Origin: Thermoguttaceae bacterium
Lineage (GTDB): Bacteria > Planctomycetota > Planctomycetia > Pirellulales > Thermoguttaceae
Assembly: GCA_017559825.1 (NCBI GenBank)
Contig: JAFYQR010000178.1
Span: 1-45,558 of the forward strand
DNA: 45,558 bases
Direction: 5' to 3'
The notes under the pieces: generated by a model
The model's database searches: none
Told to the model about the DNA's origin: nothing
What the model saw: the letters and a program-made list of their open reading frames with translations, nothing else
Made by a program: the position numbers and the translations under genes
Part shown: positions 32,379 to 41,616 of the stretch, piece after piece
How the letters are laid out: the number at the start of each line of letters is the position of its first letter
Position numbering within the stretch: position 1 is the stretch's first letter

Positions 32379-33842
32379 TTATTTCGCGGTTTCGGTCGGC
32401 GCTTTCACTTTCGTCGACCCGCCGCCGCGGAGCGAGAGGTCGAGCGGTTTGTTCGTCTTCCAGTTCCCGCCGGTGAAGTCCGGGAAGTCGATCGGTTGCG
32501 AACGATGCGTCGCCGACCAAAGACTCAACGGAATAACCGCGCTCCAAGTCGCGCCGTCGTAAACGGTTAAGTCGAGCGGAAGTCCGTTGCGAATCGAGTC
32601 GATCAAACGATATTCGCAAACGAAGTCCATTCCGCCGTGTCCGCCGAATTTCAACGCGTTTTCTCGCAAGTATTTAATCAATTCCGGCGCGTATTGTTCT
32701 TCGAGCGCCGCCGTTTCTTCTTCCGTCGCGGGCGTTTCGCCGTTCATATAGATTCGCGCCGGGTCGGGATACTTTTGAACGAAACCTTTCAAACCGCTCA
32801 AGACGTAAGAGCGCGAATACGGTTGCGGCGACATGCGGTCGTATTTGATGAGAATCGCCTTGCCGTTGACGGTGCGAATCGTCGTCAGGTTCATGTTCCC
32901 GCTAAACTCTTTGCCCGCGAACTGTTTGTGATAGTCTTTTCCTTCTTTGAGAATTTCGGCGAACTCGCGAGCGCGGACGAAGTCGTCGGTTTCGGTCGAC
33001 GTTAAGTAATCCGGACGGTCGCCGGCGCCGACGTTCATCGCGACGCAAACCGGGCCGAAGCCGTGCGTCGGATATCGGTTCCCCTTGACCGTGCAAGCGA
33101 CGGCGTGGCGGTACATACCGGCTTTTTTACTGAGCGGCGGCTCCGGTTCCGAAAAGACGGTCGCGGTCGGGAAGTAGTGGATGTAAGCGCCTTCGCCGTA
33201 AACGATTTCGCCGAAGACGCCTTGGCGCGCCATATTGCCGGTCGTCGCTTCGAAGAAGTCGTAACAGCAGTTTTCGAGCATCGCGCAGTGCTTTTTCGTC
33301 CGCTCCGACGTTTCGACGAGCCGCCAACATTCTTCGAGCGTGTAGCAGAGCGGAACTTCGCAGGCGACGTGTTTCCCGGCTTCCATCGCGGCGCAGGCCA
33401 TCTCGGCGTGCCAATATTGCGGCGTCGTGATGAAGATCAGGTCGAGGTCGTCCCGCGCGACGAGGTCTTTCCAAGTTTCCTCCGACTTAAAATACTCCGC
33501 GGGCGCCGGGTAATTGATCGACTTGAAAAAGTCGCGGGCCTGTTGAATCGGATGTTCGTAACAGTCGGCGATAGCGCGGATTTCGACGTCCTCGAACATC
33601 GCGGTGCGTTTGAGCGAAGCGAGCCCGCGCGGCCCGAGCCCGATGTAGCCGACGCGCAGTTTCGGAATCGCCGGGGCGGCGTATCCGCTCATATTGAACG
33701 TCGAACGTCGGCCTTTGCGAATGAGTTGGGTTTCTTCGACTTCGTCGCGGAGCTTGCTTTCGTCGCCGTAAGCCAAGGCGACTTGCGCGGCGATCGGGAG
33801 GGCGGCGGCCCATTTGAAGAAATCGCGTCGGGAGTTTTTCAT
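32379..33842 (-). CDS. Tat-exported Gfo/Idh/MocA protein, GH109-like (alpha-N-acetylgalactosaminidase type)
   Basis: 487 residues from the ATG at 33842; the 63-codon upstream extension has no ribosome site and would bury the signal. MKNSRRDFFKWAAALP is a classic Tat signal (SRRDFF), consistent with export of a cofactor-loaded enzyme. Rossmann start LRVGYIGLGPRG; then FITTPQYWHAEMACAAMEAG, CEVPLCYTLEECWRL and MLENCCYDFFE. The C-terminal block GGHGGMDFVCEYRLI followed by LPLDLTVYDGATWSAV matches GH109, where a bound NAD+ drives glycoside cleavage by transient oxidation. The exact sugar is inferred only from the family. It probably acts in the periplasm on GalNAc- or related-sugar-containing glycans. 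Confidence 0.87.
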   Translation of the reverse strand: MKNSRRDFFKWAAALPIAAQVALAYGDESKLRDEVEETQLIRKGRRSTFNMSGYAAPAIPKLRVGYIGLGPRGLASLKRTAMFEDVEIRAIADCYEHPIQQARDFFKSINYPAPAEYFKSEETWKDLVARDDLDLIFITTPQYWHAEMACAAMEAGKHVACEVPLCYTLEECWRLVETSERTKKHCAMLENCCYDFFEATTGNMARQGVFGEIVYGEGAYIHYFPTATVFSEPEPPLSKKAGMYRHAVACTVKGNRYPTHGFGPVCVAMNVGAGDRPDYLTSTETDDFVRAREFAEILKEGKDYHKQFAGKEFSGNMNLTTIRTVNGKAILIKYDRMSPQPYSRSYVLSGLKGFVQKYPDPARIYMNGETPATEEETAALEEQYAPELIKYLRENALKFGGHGGMDFVCEYRLIDSIRNGLPLDLTVYDGATWSAVIPLSLWSATHRSQPIDFPDFTGGNWKTNKPLDLSLRGGGSTKVKAPTETAK

Positions 33843-33979
33843 CGTTTCGCTCTCTTTTGGGGTTGAATGGAAAAAATGCGTAAAATAGCGGGAAAAATAT
33901 CGCGGAAACGGCGCTCGACGAACGCGACTAAACCGGGAAAAGCGTTTAGCCGTCGACGGCGCCAACCGTTCCGCTTTCG

Positions 33980-34008
33980 AGTATACGCGACGCGCCGCCA
34001 AATTGCAA
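33980..34008 (-). promoter_or_regulatory. Strong sigma70-like promoter for the GH109-like gene
   Basis: Minus strand TTGCAA (34003-34008), 17-nt spacer, TATACT (33980-33985); leader about 130 nt. The BatA-like gene ends only 67 bp upstream of it, so this marks a separate unit. Confidence 0.7.
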
Positions 34009-34074
34009 GCGTTTCGCCGAAATTTTTGCATTGTTAATAATAAAAGAGGAAAAGTCGCGCCGAGCGTTCGCGTT

Positions 34075-36630
34075 TTATCGGCGGTAAAAGCGGTTCGCGA
34101 CGGCGGTTTCGGCGAGGAAAAGAAGCGCCAACGCGACGACTAAAAGCGCGTAAGGTTCCGGCGTCTTGTCGCCGCGAGCGGCTTCCAACGCGGTCGACGC
34201 GGCGGTCAGGTCGAGCGTTTTATACGGGATTCCGTCCCAAAGCGCGGCCCATTCGTCCGGCGTCGGACGCGTCAGGTCGAACTCGGCGTCGGGAATCGAA
34301 ACCGCGAACGCTTTGTCGAGCGTTTCGCCGTCGGCGTTCGGGGCGGTTCGGAGACGGTAAAGTCCGGCGCGCGACGTTCCGGGGAAGCGGATTTGCCGCC
34401 GCTCGACGTCGGTCGGAATCGCGAGTTCTTCGCCGTCGGGGGCCGTCAGCGTCGCGACCGCCGGGAACGTTTCGAGCGGGGAACGGAGCGTCGCCGTTTC
34501 GCCGACCGAATAATTCAAGATCGACGCGTCGCCGGACGCCAACCGTCGAGCGATTCCGTCCGCCAAAAGGACGAAAACCCAAGGCGCGTCGCCGGTCGTT
34601 AAGTCGTTCCAAGCGTCGTTTTGCGTTCCGTCCGAAAGGGGCGTCGCCAACGTCGCGACCGTTCCGCGTCCGAGCCGATTTTCGACGAGCGCGGGCGGGG
34701 CGTCTTCGCTCTTTTCGTTATTTTCTTTATTTTGCGCTTCTTGCCCGTTTTCTCCGCTTTCGTCGATTTTCTCGAACCGGGCGACGACGGTCGCGGACGG
34801 CGTTAAGTCGGTCAAACGCCAAAATCGTCCGACCGGGAGCGCGTCCCAAGGAATGCCGGAACGCTCGAACGGGCGGAACGGCGCGAGGAGCGGCGCTTCG
34901 TAATTCGCCGGTTTCAGCGAGCGGTTCCAGTCGGCGACGCGCGCTTGGTCGACCGGGCGAGCGCCGAGAAGCCGAACGACGCCCTCCGTTTGGAACGCCG
35001 AAATCGGGTTCGCGTTCCGACCGAGAAAGACGCCGAGCCCGCCGCCCTTTTCGACGAACGCGGTCAAACGGCGAACGGTCGCTTCGTCGAACGCGGACGC
35101 GGGCGGGTCGAGAAGCAAAACGGCCCGATAACGCGCCAACGTTTCCGGCGTCGCGGCGGCGAGAGAAGTCGGCGTTTGCGTTTCGGCGTCGGCGGTTGGA
35201 GCGGCGTTTTTACCGGCGAACGGGACGACGTCGAGTTCGAACGGCGCGCGCCCGGTCTTCTTAAATTCTTCCGGCGCAAGCGCTTGCGTTAAAAAGAGCG
35301 ACTTTTCGGCGATCGGGTTCGGCGCGACGACGAGAAGCCGCCAATCGGTTTCAACGTCGACCGCGAACCAACGGACGTCGTCCGCGGAAAGCGCGTCCGC
35401 TCCGACGATGCGAACGGCGCCGACGCAGGCGCCCGGCGGCAAGTCGCTCGGTTGGAAAACGGCGCTCCGCTTCGAACGACCGTCGCCGAAGGAAAGCGTT
35501 TGCGATTCGCGGCGCAGGACGAGCGTTTCGTCGTCGAACGGCGCGTTTTCTTCAAGGTTGGACGGGAGTTTTTTCGCGTCGAAGAGGACGAGTTCAAGCG
35601 TCGCGTCGCGTTCGCCGGGGCCGACTCGTTCGACGTCGACGTCGATTCGGAGCGTTCCGCCGGCGGCGAGCGTCTCGGCGGAGAGGGAGAGCGGCCCGAC
35701 CGAAACGTTTTGGAACGCGTCGTTGCCGAGATCGACGAAGTAAAAACGCGGGACGCCGGGAAGTTCCGCTTCCGCGTCGTCGGTTTCGGCGTTTTCGGGC
35801 GTTTCCGCGGCGCCGGTTTTGCGTCGAGCGGCTTGAACCGACGCGGCGTATTGGCGGCGGAGTCGGGCCGCGTCCGCTTCCGACCAACCGGGGCGCGTTC
35901 CGTCCGAAAGAACGAAAATTTCCTTCGTCGGGAGTTGCGAACGTTCGACGAGTCGGAACGCTTCGAGCGTCGTTTCGGCGACCGGTCGCCCGCCCGGTTC
36001 GATTTTGAGCTTTTCGAGCCGCGTTCGCGCCGCGAAACGATCCGGTTGGAACGCGTCGCCGTCGAACGTTCCGTCGAGAATCGCGATTTCGCTTTCCGCC
36101 GGGAGTTGCGCGACGATCGCGGCGGCGGTCGCGCGGGCCGTTTCGAAAAACGACTCGTTATTCTTGACGCGGCCCGTTCGGACGGACGAGTCGACGACGA
36201 TCGCGGCGGCGACCGGCGCGTTTCGTCCGGCGATTCCGGCTTTTTCAGGACGGCGCGGCGCGGTCCCGGTTTTGCCGTCTTCGCTATTTTCGCTGTTTTC
36301 GGTCGCTTGCGTTGTTTCGTCGTTTGCGCTAATTTCGCCGACTTCGCCGGTTTGACGCGCTTCGTCCAAGAATGTCGCGGCGTCGGGGGGCAAAAAGACC
36401 GGTCGCGCGAGCGTCAAACCGAGCAAAACGAGCGTTCCGACGCGGAGCGCGAGGAGCAGGAGCCGTTTTAACGTCAGTTTGCGCTTGTTTTCGGCGAACT
36501 TTTGGCGCGCGAATCGGAGCGCCGGGAAGACGACTTTTTTCGGCTTGCCCCGCGAAAGGAGGTGCAAAACGATCGGAACCGCCGTCGCGGCGAGTCCGGC
36601 GAGGAAAAGGGAAAAGGTCGTGAAGGTCAT
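34075..36630 (-). CDS. BatA-domain membrane protein (aerotolerance-regulator N-terminal domain) with vWA-like region
   Basis: 851 residues. The N-terminus FSLFLAGLAATAVPIVLHLL followed by a basic RGKPKKVVFPALRF segment and a second membrane helix (about 58-80, LLLLALRVGTLVLLGLTLAR) is the BatA/PF07584 signature. A vWA-like portion follows (AAAIVVDSSVRTGR, later KEIFVLSDGTRPGW), lacking a textbook DxSxS MIDAS. The middle is a glutamine-amidotransferase-like region (RYRAVLLLDPPASAF, FVEKGGGLGVFLGRN), typical of large planctomycete BatA proteins. One membrane helix closes the C-terminus (about 825-845). The family usually sits beside moxR and DUF58 genes; here it is isolated. The large central part is probably periplasmic. 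Function unknown, perhaps envelope assembly or stress. Confidence 0.85.
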   Translation of the reverse strand: MTFTTFSLFLAGLAATAVPIVLHLLSRGKPKKVVFPALRFARQKFAENKRKLTLKRLLLLALRVGTLVLLGLTLARPVFLPPDAATFLDEARQTGEVGEISANDETTQATENSENSEDGKTGTAPRRPEKAGIAGRNAPVAAAIVVDSSVRTGRVKNNESFFETARATAAAIVAQLPAESEIAILDGTFDGDAFQPDRFAARTRLEKLKIEPGGRPVAETTLEAFRLVERSQLPTKEIFVLSDGTRPGWSEADAARLRRQYAASVQAARRKTGAAETPENAETDDAEAELPGVPRFYFVDLGNDAFQNVSVGPLSLSAETLAAGGTLRIDVDVERVGPGERDATLELVLFDAKKLPSNLEENAPFDDETLVLRRESQTLSFGDGRSKRSAVFQPSDLPPGACVGAVRIVGADALSADDVRWFAVDVETDWRLLVVAPNPIAEKSLFLTQALAPEEFKKTGRAPFELDVVPFAGKNAAPTADAETQTPTSLAAATPETLARYRAVLLLDPPASAFDEATVRRLTAFVEKGGGLGVFLGRNANPISAFQTEGVVRLLGARPVDQARVADWNRSLKPANYEAPLLAPFRPFERSGIPWDALPVGRFWRLTDLTPSATVVARFEKIDESGENGQEAQNKENNEKSEDAPPALVENRLGRGTVATLATPLSDGTQNDAWNDLTTGDAPWVFVLLADGIARRLASGDASILNYSVGETATLRSPLETFPAVATLTAPDGEELAIPTDVERRQIRFPGTSRAGLYRLRTAPNADGETLDKAFAVSIPDAEFDLTRPTPDEWAALWDGIPYKTLDLTAASTALEAARGDKTPEPYALLVVALALLFLAETAVANRFYRR

Positions 36631-36720
36631 CGGCGAAACGCGGCGTTGGGAGCGCGGTAAAACGGGCGAAGTAAATAAAGCGGGTAATTTTCAGCGGCAA
36701 AACGCGCCGGAGTCGGCGTT

Positions 36721-36749
36721 ATTTTAGCGTTTTTCGCGAAAACGGTAAA
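36721..36749 (-). promoter_or_regulatory. Sigma70-like promoter for the BatA-like gene
   Basis: Minus strand TTTACC (36744-36749), 17-nt spacer, TAAAAT (36721-36726); leader about 85 nt. Confidence 0.55.
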
Positions 36750-37193
36750 GCCGAAAGCGGCGATTTTAAATTAAATTTAAAAAGACTTCAAACTTATAGG
36801 GATTTAAAAGTGGGACGGCGCAATTTTTAGAATTGGTAATATATTGGGGCAAAACCGGTCTTTTTAAGAAAAAAGGTTAATGTTTGCCGTTTGGGGGTGA
36901 AAGGACGCGAGCAAAGACGTCGATAATATAAGATGAAAGGATTTTGAGTAAGACTCCAAGGATGGGGAATAAAGGGATTTTGCGGGTTGGCGTGTGGATC
37001 GATTCTTAACGCAACTCTATTTTTGGAGAGAAGTAATGGAAAAGAAGGAAAATCGGAAGGCGTTGCGTCTTGGCGTTAAATTTAGTTGTTGGGGGTTTTG
37101 CGTCCATATCTATTACGCGCAAATAAACTGAAAAGACGGCGCTCGACTAATAAAGTAAATCGTTTTGCGTCTTTGCGCCGAGGAAGAAGAAAC
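36750..37193. other. Compositionally distinct intergenic region
   Basis: Unlike the CG-rich surroundings, 36760-37080 is AT-rich and poor in CG dinucleotides, with purine-rich runs (GGGATTT, AAAGG, GGATGGGG). No frame longer than a few dozen codons opens from a good start, apart from the tiny ORF at 37036. It could be foreign DNA, a decayed gene or a regulatory region. Confidence 0.5.
37036..37131 (+). CDS. Possible 31-residue micro-ORF
   Basis: ATG at 37036 with GGAGAG at 37025-37030, about seven nt spacing, reading MEKKENRKALRLGVKFSCWG and ending YYAQIN before TGA at 37129-37131. A basic polar start is followed by an aromatic, Cys-containing segment. There is no homology I can recognise and no strong promoter, so coding status rests on the ribosome site alone. 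Confidence 0.25.
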   Translation: MEKKENRKALRLGVKFSCWGFCVHIYYAQIN

Positions 37194-37240
37194 AAAAAAC
37201 GACCCGCAAACGTTGTTCAACGTTTAACGGGTCGTTTTCT
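37194..37240 (-). terminator. Rho-independent terminator after dnaK
   Basis: AAACGACCCG pairs with CGGGTCGTTT, continued by AAACGTT/AACGTTT with a GTTC loop. T-rich on the minus strand (TTTTTTGTTTC) after the dnaK stop at 37269; also T-rich on the plus strand. Confidence 0.9.
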
Positions 37241-37268
37241 TAAAATTGGTTCCCGGGGGAGGCGGGAA

Positions 37269-39173
37269 CTATTTGACTTCGAACTCGGCGTCGATGGCGT
37301 CGTCGTTCGGGTTCGCGCCGGAACCGGCTTGAGCGTCTTGCGAGGCGCCGGCGGCTTGCGCTTGTTGCGCGCTTTCGTACAGCGCTTTGCTCATCGCGTG
37401 GCTGGCGGATTCGAGTTCCGTCAGCGCGGCTTTGATACGGTCGACGTCTTCCGATTCGCAGGCTTCGCGGGTCTTCTTAATCGCGGCGTTGAGCGCGTCT
37501 TTATCCTCGGCGCGGAGCTTGTCGTCGTGTTCCTTCAGGAGCTTTTCGAGTTCGAAGCACATCGATTCGGCGCGGTTTTTCGACTCGACCAACTCGCGGC
37601 GCTTCTTGTCTTCCTCGGCGTGTTCTTCCGCGTCGCGGCGCATCTTTTCGATTTCTTCTTCCGACAAACCGGACGATTGCTCGATACGAATCTTTTGTTC
37701 CTTTTGCGTGCCGAGGTCTTTCGCCTTGACGTTCAGGATGCCGTTGGCGTCGACGTCGAAGGTAACTTCGATTTGCGGAACGCCGCGCGGAGCCGGCGGA
37801 ATCTCTTCGAGGTTGAATTGGCCGAGAAGACGGTTCGCCGACGCGATTTCGCGTTCGCCTTGGTAAACCTTGATCGTAACGGCGGTTTGATTGTTTTCGG
37901 CGGTGCTGAAAACTTGTTTCTTTTCGGTCGGAATCGTCGTGTTGCGTTCGACGAGCTTCGTCATGACGCCGCCGAGCGTTTCAATCCCGAGCGAAAGCGG
38001 AGTAACGTCGAGGAGCAAAATGTCGGTAACTTCGCCCGCCAAGACGCCGCCTTGGATCGCGGCGCCGAGCGCGACGACTTCGTCCGGGTTGACGCCCTTG
38101 TGCGGTTCTTTGTTGAAAATCTTTTGAACCGTTTCTTGGACTTTCGGAATGCGGGTCGAACCGCCGACCAAGACGACTTCGTCGATTTGCGACGGCGAAA
38201 GGTTCGCGTCGGCGAGCGCTTGCATAACCGGGCCCTTGACGCGTTCGATCAAACCGTCGACGAGCTTTTCGAATTCCGGACGCGAAATCTTCATTTGAAG
38301 GTGTTTCGGGCCGGTCGCGTCGGCGGTGATGAACGGAAGGTTCACGTCGGTCGTTTGTTGCGAGCTCAGTTCGCGCTTCGCTTTTTCGGCCGCTTCTTGG
38401 AGGCGTTGGAGCGCCATCGGGTCTTTGCGCAGGTCGACGCCGTATTTGCCTTGGAAGTCGTCGGCCAAGTAATTAATAAGGGCTTGGTCGAAGTCGTCGC
38501 CGCCGAGGTGCGTGTCGCCGTTCGTGCTGACGACTTCGAAGACGCCGTCCGCGACGTCGAGAACGGAAACGTCGAACGTCCCGCCGCCGAGGTCGAAAAC
38601 GACGATCTTTTGGTTGACGTTTTTATCGAGCCCGTAAGCGAGCGCGGCCGCGGTCGGCTCGTTGACGATGCGGGCGACTTCGAGACCGGCGATTTGCCCG
38701 GCGTCTTTCGTCGCTTGACGTTGCGCGTCGTTGAAGTAAGCCGGAACGGTGATGACCGCTTTGTTGACCTTATGACCGAGGTACGCTTCCGCCGATTCCT
38801 TGAGTTTGCGAAGCGTCATCGCGGAGATTTCCGGCGGCGTGTAGCCTTTGCCGTCGATTTCGACTTTAACGTATTCGTCCGCGCCGCCGACGACTTTGTA
38901 CGGAACCGTCGTTTCTTCGGAGCCGACTTCGCCGCGTTTGCGACCCATGAAGCGTTTGATCGAGGCGACCGTGCGCGTCGGGTTCGTAACCGCTTGACGT
39001 TTCGCCGTTTCGCCGACCAACGTTTCGCCGGAGTCGGCGAACGCGGCGACGCTCGGGGTCAAGCGATACCCTTCCGGGTTCGGAATCACTTTCGCGTCTT
39101 TCCCTTCCATGACCGCGACGACGGAGTTCGTCGTGCCTAAGTCGATGCCGATAATTTTTTCGCCTTGAGCCAT
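37269..39173 (-). CDS. dnaK: Molecular chaperone DnaK (Hsp70)
   Basis: 634 residues from the ATG at 39173; AAGGAG lies seven nt upstream and the in-frame TTG at 39179 lies between them, so it is rejected. Nucleotide-binding domain opens [18 protein letters not shown]; Hsp70 signatures [14 protein letters not shown] and [17 protein letters not shown] are intact, as is the linker [19 protein letters not shown]. The lid ends in an Ala/Gln-rich stretch and [14 protein letters not shown], the usual acidic EEVD-like tail of bacterial DnaK. It folds client proteins with DnaJ and GrpE, neither of which is adjacent here. No CIRCE inverted repeat (TTAGCACTC type) was found upstream, so heat-shock control by HrcA is not supported by the sequence. 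Confidence 0.97.
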   Translation of the reverse strand: MAQGEKIIGIDLGTTNSVVAVMEGKDAKVIPNPEGYRLTPSVAAFADSGETLVGETAKRQAVTNPTRTVASIKRFMGRKRGEVGSEETTVPYKVVGGADEYVKVEIDGKGYTPPEISAMTLRKLKESAEAYLGHKVNKAVITVPAYFNDAQRQATKDAGQIAGLEVARIVNEPTAAALAYGLDKNVNQKIVVFDLGGGTFDVSVLDVADGVFEVVSTNGDTHLGGDDFDQALINYLADDFQGKYGVDLRKDPMALQRLQEAAEKAKRELSSQQTTDVNLPFITADATGPKHLQMKISRPEFEKLVDGLIERVKGPVMQALADANLSPSQIDEVVLVGGSTRIPKVQETVQKIFNKEPHKGVNPDEVVALGAAIQGGVLAGEVTDILLLDVTPLSLGIETLGGVMTKLVERNTTIPTEKKQVFSTAENNQTAVTIKVYQGEREIASANRLLGQFNLEEIPPAPRGVPQIEVTFDVDANGILNVKAKDLGTQKEQKIRIEQSSGLSEEEIEKMRRDAEEHAEEDKKRRELVESKNRAESMCFELEKLLKEHDDKLRAEDKDALNAAIKKTREACESEDVDRIKAALTELESASHAMSKALYESAQQAQAAGASQDAQAGSGANPNDDAIDAEFEVK

Positions 39174-39554
39174 TTTCAATCTCCTTAAACGTTTATTGGT
39201 TCGACGGCGGCGTTTCGCGCTCGGGCCGTCGTTCTTTCTTTAGGTTTTCCGATTTTTTCGCGAGTCGGAGACGCTCGACGGCGCGGGAAAAGCGTCGTCG
39301 TTTGAGATTACGCAAACTCGGCGCCAATACGACGAAAAAAATCGCGTTTCGTTTAAAATATTTCTTGATTTTCGTTCGAAACGTTGTTTTCGCTGATGTT
39401 AAGGCGTTAAAAATTTTTTCTCGCCCGGAGCTCGCTTTCGAAAAATTTTATTTCGCGCCGCGTTTTCAAGCGGGAATCTGCCAATTTGACAGAATCGAGC
39501 CGCCGTCGGCGCGAAAATTTCGCGTTCGAGCGTTTCTGCGACGGACGGCCCCGC
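39174..39554. other. Divergent intergenic region between dnaK and the methyltransferase
   Basis: The dnaK leader and promoter must lie here, but no clear -35/-10 pair was found on the minus strand. Sequence is mixed, with AT-rich runs at 39340-39470. The plus-strand reading frames (39302-39781) look like chance frames. Confidence 0.4.
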
Positions 39555-39582
39555 TTGCGCTCGTTTGCTCTTGTGTTACAAT
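39555..39582 (+). promoter_or_regulatory. Sigma70-like promoter for the methyltransferase-epimerase unit
   Basis: TTGCGC (39555-39560), 16-nt spacer, TACAAT (39577-39582); leader about 110 nt. Confidence 0.6.
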
Positions 39583-39698
39583 TAACGACGGCGAACTTGA
39601 GCCGGACGCGGAGCGTCGCCGGCGCTCGTTTCGTCGCTTTTCAATTGGTCGTCCGACGCGAGGGACGCTCGCGGTAGCAAAAGAGGTTGGCTGGGCGC

Positions 39699-40442
39699 AT
39701 GGGGTGTTTTTCCGATTTAAAAACCGTCTGCCGTTTGGCGTTTGGCTCGAAAAGAGGCGGCGATCACGAGGAGCGGCTTGAGAGTTTTTATTCCGCGCAG
39801 GCCGACGATTACGATTCTTTCCGCGATAAATTTCTGTCCGGTCGCGAGGAGCTTTGGCGCGAAATGGGCGTCGTCGACGACGGCGTTTGGGTCGACATGG
39901 GGGGCGGCACCGGCCGCAACGTTTTCAATTTCGGCGAGAACTTGAAGCGGTTGAAGAAGGTTTACGTCGTCGACTTGGCGGAGTCGCTCCTGAAAAACGC
40001 GCGAAAAAAGATCGACGCGAACGGCTGGACGAACGTCGAAACGGTGAAAGCCGACGCGACGACGTGGACGCCGCCGGAGGGGAAAGTCGACTTCGTAACG
40101 TTTTCTTATTCGCTGTCGATGATTCCCGACTGGTTCGCGGCGCTCGACCGAGCGTTTGAGATTTTGAAGCCGGGCGGCAAGATCGGCGTCGTCGACTTTT
40201 ACGTCGCGCGAAAGTATCCGAACGGCGACTGCCCGAAACAAACCTGGGGAACGCGAACGTTTTGGCCGGTTTGGTTTGGTTGCGACAACGTTTACCCGAA
40301 CTGCGACCATCCGCCGTATTTGAGTCGGCGTTTCGAACAATTGGCGTTCCGCGAGTGGAAAGACCGCGTCGCGTATTTCCCGGTTCCGTTCGTGAAGACG
40401 CCGCGTTATCTTTTTGTCGGACGCAAACCTTCGGAGAATTAA
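39699..40442 (+). CDS. BtaB-like S-adenosylmethionine methyltransferase (betaine-lipid headgroup type)
   Basis: 247 residues from the ATG at 39699; AAGAGG at 39681-39686 is 12 nt away, so a TTG start at 39687 is less likely but possible. ESFYSAQADDYDSFRDKFL, then SAM motif I VDMGGGTGRNVFNF, VYVVDLAESLLKNARKKID, FSYSLSMIPDWFAALDRAF, ILKPGGKIGVVDFYV. The pattern YSLSMIPDW plus GVVDFYV and the ending RTFWPVWFGCDNVY matches the methyltransferase (BtaB) half of betaine-lipid (DGTS) synthases as I know them. These convert the homoserine headgroup to trimethylhomoserine. The partner BtaA, which makes the homoserine lipid, is not in the window. It precedes the epimerase gene by 33 bp and is probably co-transcribed with it. 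Confidence 0.78.
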   Translation: MGCFSDLKTVCRLAFGSKRGGDHEERLESFYSAQADDYDSFRDKFLSGREELWREMGVVDDGVWVDMGGGTGRNVFNFGENLKRLKKVYVVDLAESLLKNARKKIDANGWTNVETVKADATTWTPPEGKVDFVTFSYSLSMIPDWFAALDRAFEILKPGGKIGVVDFYVARKYPNGDCPKQTWGTRTFWPVWFGCDNVYPNCDHPPYLSRRFEQLAFREWKDRVAYFPVPFVKTPRYLFVGRKPSEN

Positions 40443-40475
40443 TCGTTCGTTTTGAAGCGACGTAAGGAGAGCGCG

Positions 40476-41447
40476 ATGAATTACTTAATCACCGGCGGCG
40501 CCGGGTTCGTCGGGTCGCACTTGACCGAATATTTCTTGAATCGCGGCGACTCCGTTTCGATCGTCGACGACCTCTCGACCGGTTCTTGGGCGAACGTCGC
40601 GTCGTTTGAAGGGCGTTCGAACTTCCGCGCTTACGTCGCCGACGCGGCCGACCCGGTTCTGCTCGAAGGCTTGATTCGCGAAGCCGATTTCGTCTTCCAC
40701 TTGGCGAGTTCGGTCGGCGTGAAGCTGATCGTTTCGCAGCCGGTCGACGCGATTCGCCGCATCATCCGCCCGACCGAAAACGTCGTCGACTTGTGCGCGA
40801 AGTACCGCCGTCCCGTTTTGTTGACGTCGACGAGCGAAACGTACGGGAAATCGGACGACGCGCCGTTCCGGGAGGAGATGGACGTCGTTTTGGGCCCGAG
40901 TTGCAAAAACCGCTGGGCTTACGCGGTCGCGAAGTTGGTCGACGAGTTTTACCTCTTGGCGCACCACCGTCAAACGTCGCTTCCGGTTTATATTACGCGA
41001 CTTTTCAACGTCGTCGGGCCGCGTCAAACCGGCGCTTACGGGATGGCGCTTCCGCGTTTCGTTTCGGCGGCGCTCCGCGGCGAACCGCTGAAAGTTTGCG
41101 GCGACGGGCTCCAAACGCGATGTTTTTCGTCGGTTTTCGATATCGTCGAGGGGCTGGCGCGCCTTTCGGAGTCGAAAGGGGCGGTCGGACTGGCGGTGAA
41201 CTTGGGGAGCGACGAGGAAATTTCGATTCGCGAGTTGGCCGAGCGCGTCGTGAAGATTTGCGATTCGAAATCGCCGATCGAATTCGTCGATTACGAAAGC
41301 GTTTACGGCCCGAATTTCGACGATATGCGCCGTCGCGTTCCGTCGTTGGAGCGAGCGAAAAAGCTGATCGACTGGCGCCCGAAGCGCACGCTCGACGAGA
41401 TTATCGTCGAAGCCCGCGACTGGCAGCTTGCGACCGGGCGCTTTTGA
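40476..41447 (+). CDS. NAD-dependent epimerase/dehydratase (extended SDR, nucleotide-sugar type)
   Basis: 323 residues from the ATG at 40476; AAGGAG at 40464-40469 (the 40452 frame start is upstream of that). Rossmann start MNYLITGGAGFVGSHLTEYF, Asp-containing DDLSTG, LASSVGVKLIV, the Ser/Thr of TSTSETYG and the catalytic Tyr-Lys in WAYAVAKLVDEFY, then RLFNVVGPRQTGAYGM. This is the extended SDR pattern of UDP-glucuronate decarboxylase, UDP-glucose 4-epimerase and GDP-sugar dehydratases; which one is not settled. Product probably serves cell-surface glycan synthesis. A perfect hairpin of nine bp (41479-41502) follows without a T-run. Confidence 0.87.
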   Translation: MNYLITGGAGFVGSHLTEYFLNRGDSVSIVDDLSTGSWANVASFEGRSNFRAYVADAADPVLLEGLIREADFVFHLASSVGVKLIVSQPVDAIRRIIRPTENVVDLCAKYRRPVLLTSTSETYGKSDDAPFREEMDVVLGPSCKNRWAYAVAKLVDEFYLLAHHRQTSLPVYITRLFNVVGPRQTGAYGMALPRFVSAALRGEPLKVCGDGLQTRCFSSVFDIVEGLARLSESKGAVGLAVNLGSDEEISIRELAERVVKICDSKSPIEFVDYESVYGPNFDDMRRRVPSLERAKKLIDWRPKRTLDEIIVEARDWQLATGRF

Positions 41448-41616
41448 CGGCGGTCGACGATAATTAACGAAAAGATTGGAAACGAACGCCGAAGTTCGTT
41501 TCGGGCGGCGGCGCGTTGTTGGGGGGCGCGACCGTCGTTGCGGCGCGTTTTTTGCGTCGACGTTCCCCCGGTTTTGACCGTTTTTTGGCGGCGTTGGAGC
41601 CGATTTAAGGGTTAAA

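Noticed and set aside
39174..39698. CIRCE/HrcA operator upstream of dnaK
   Set aside because: No 9-9-9 inverted repeat of the TTAGCACTC type was found.
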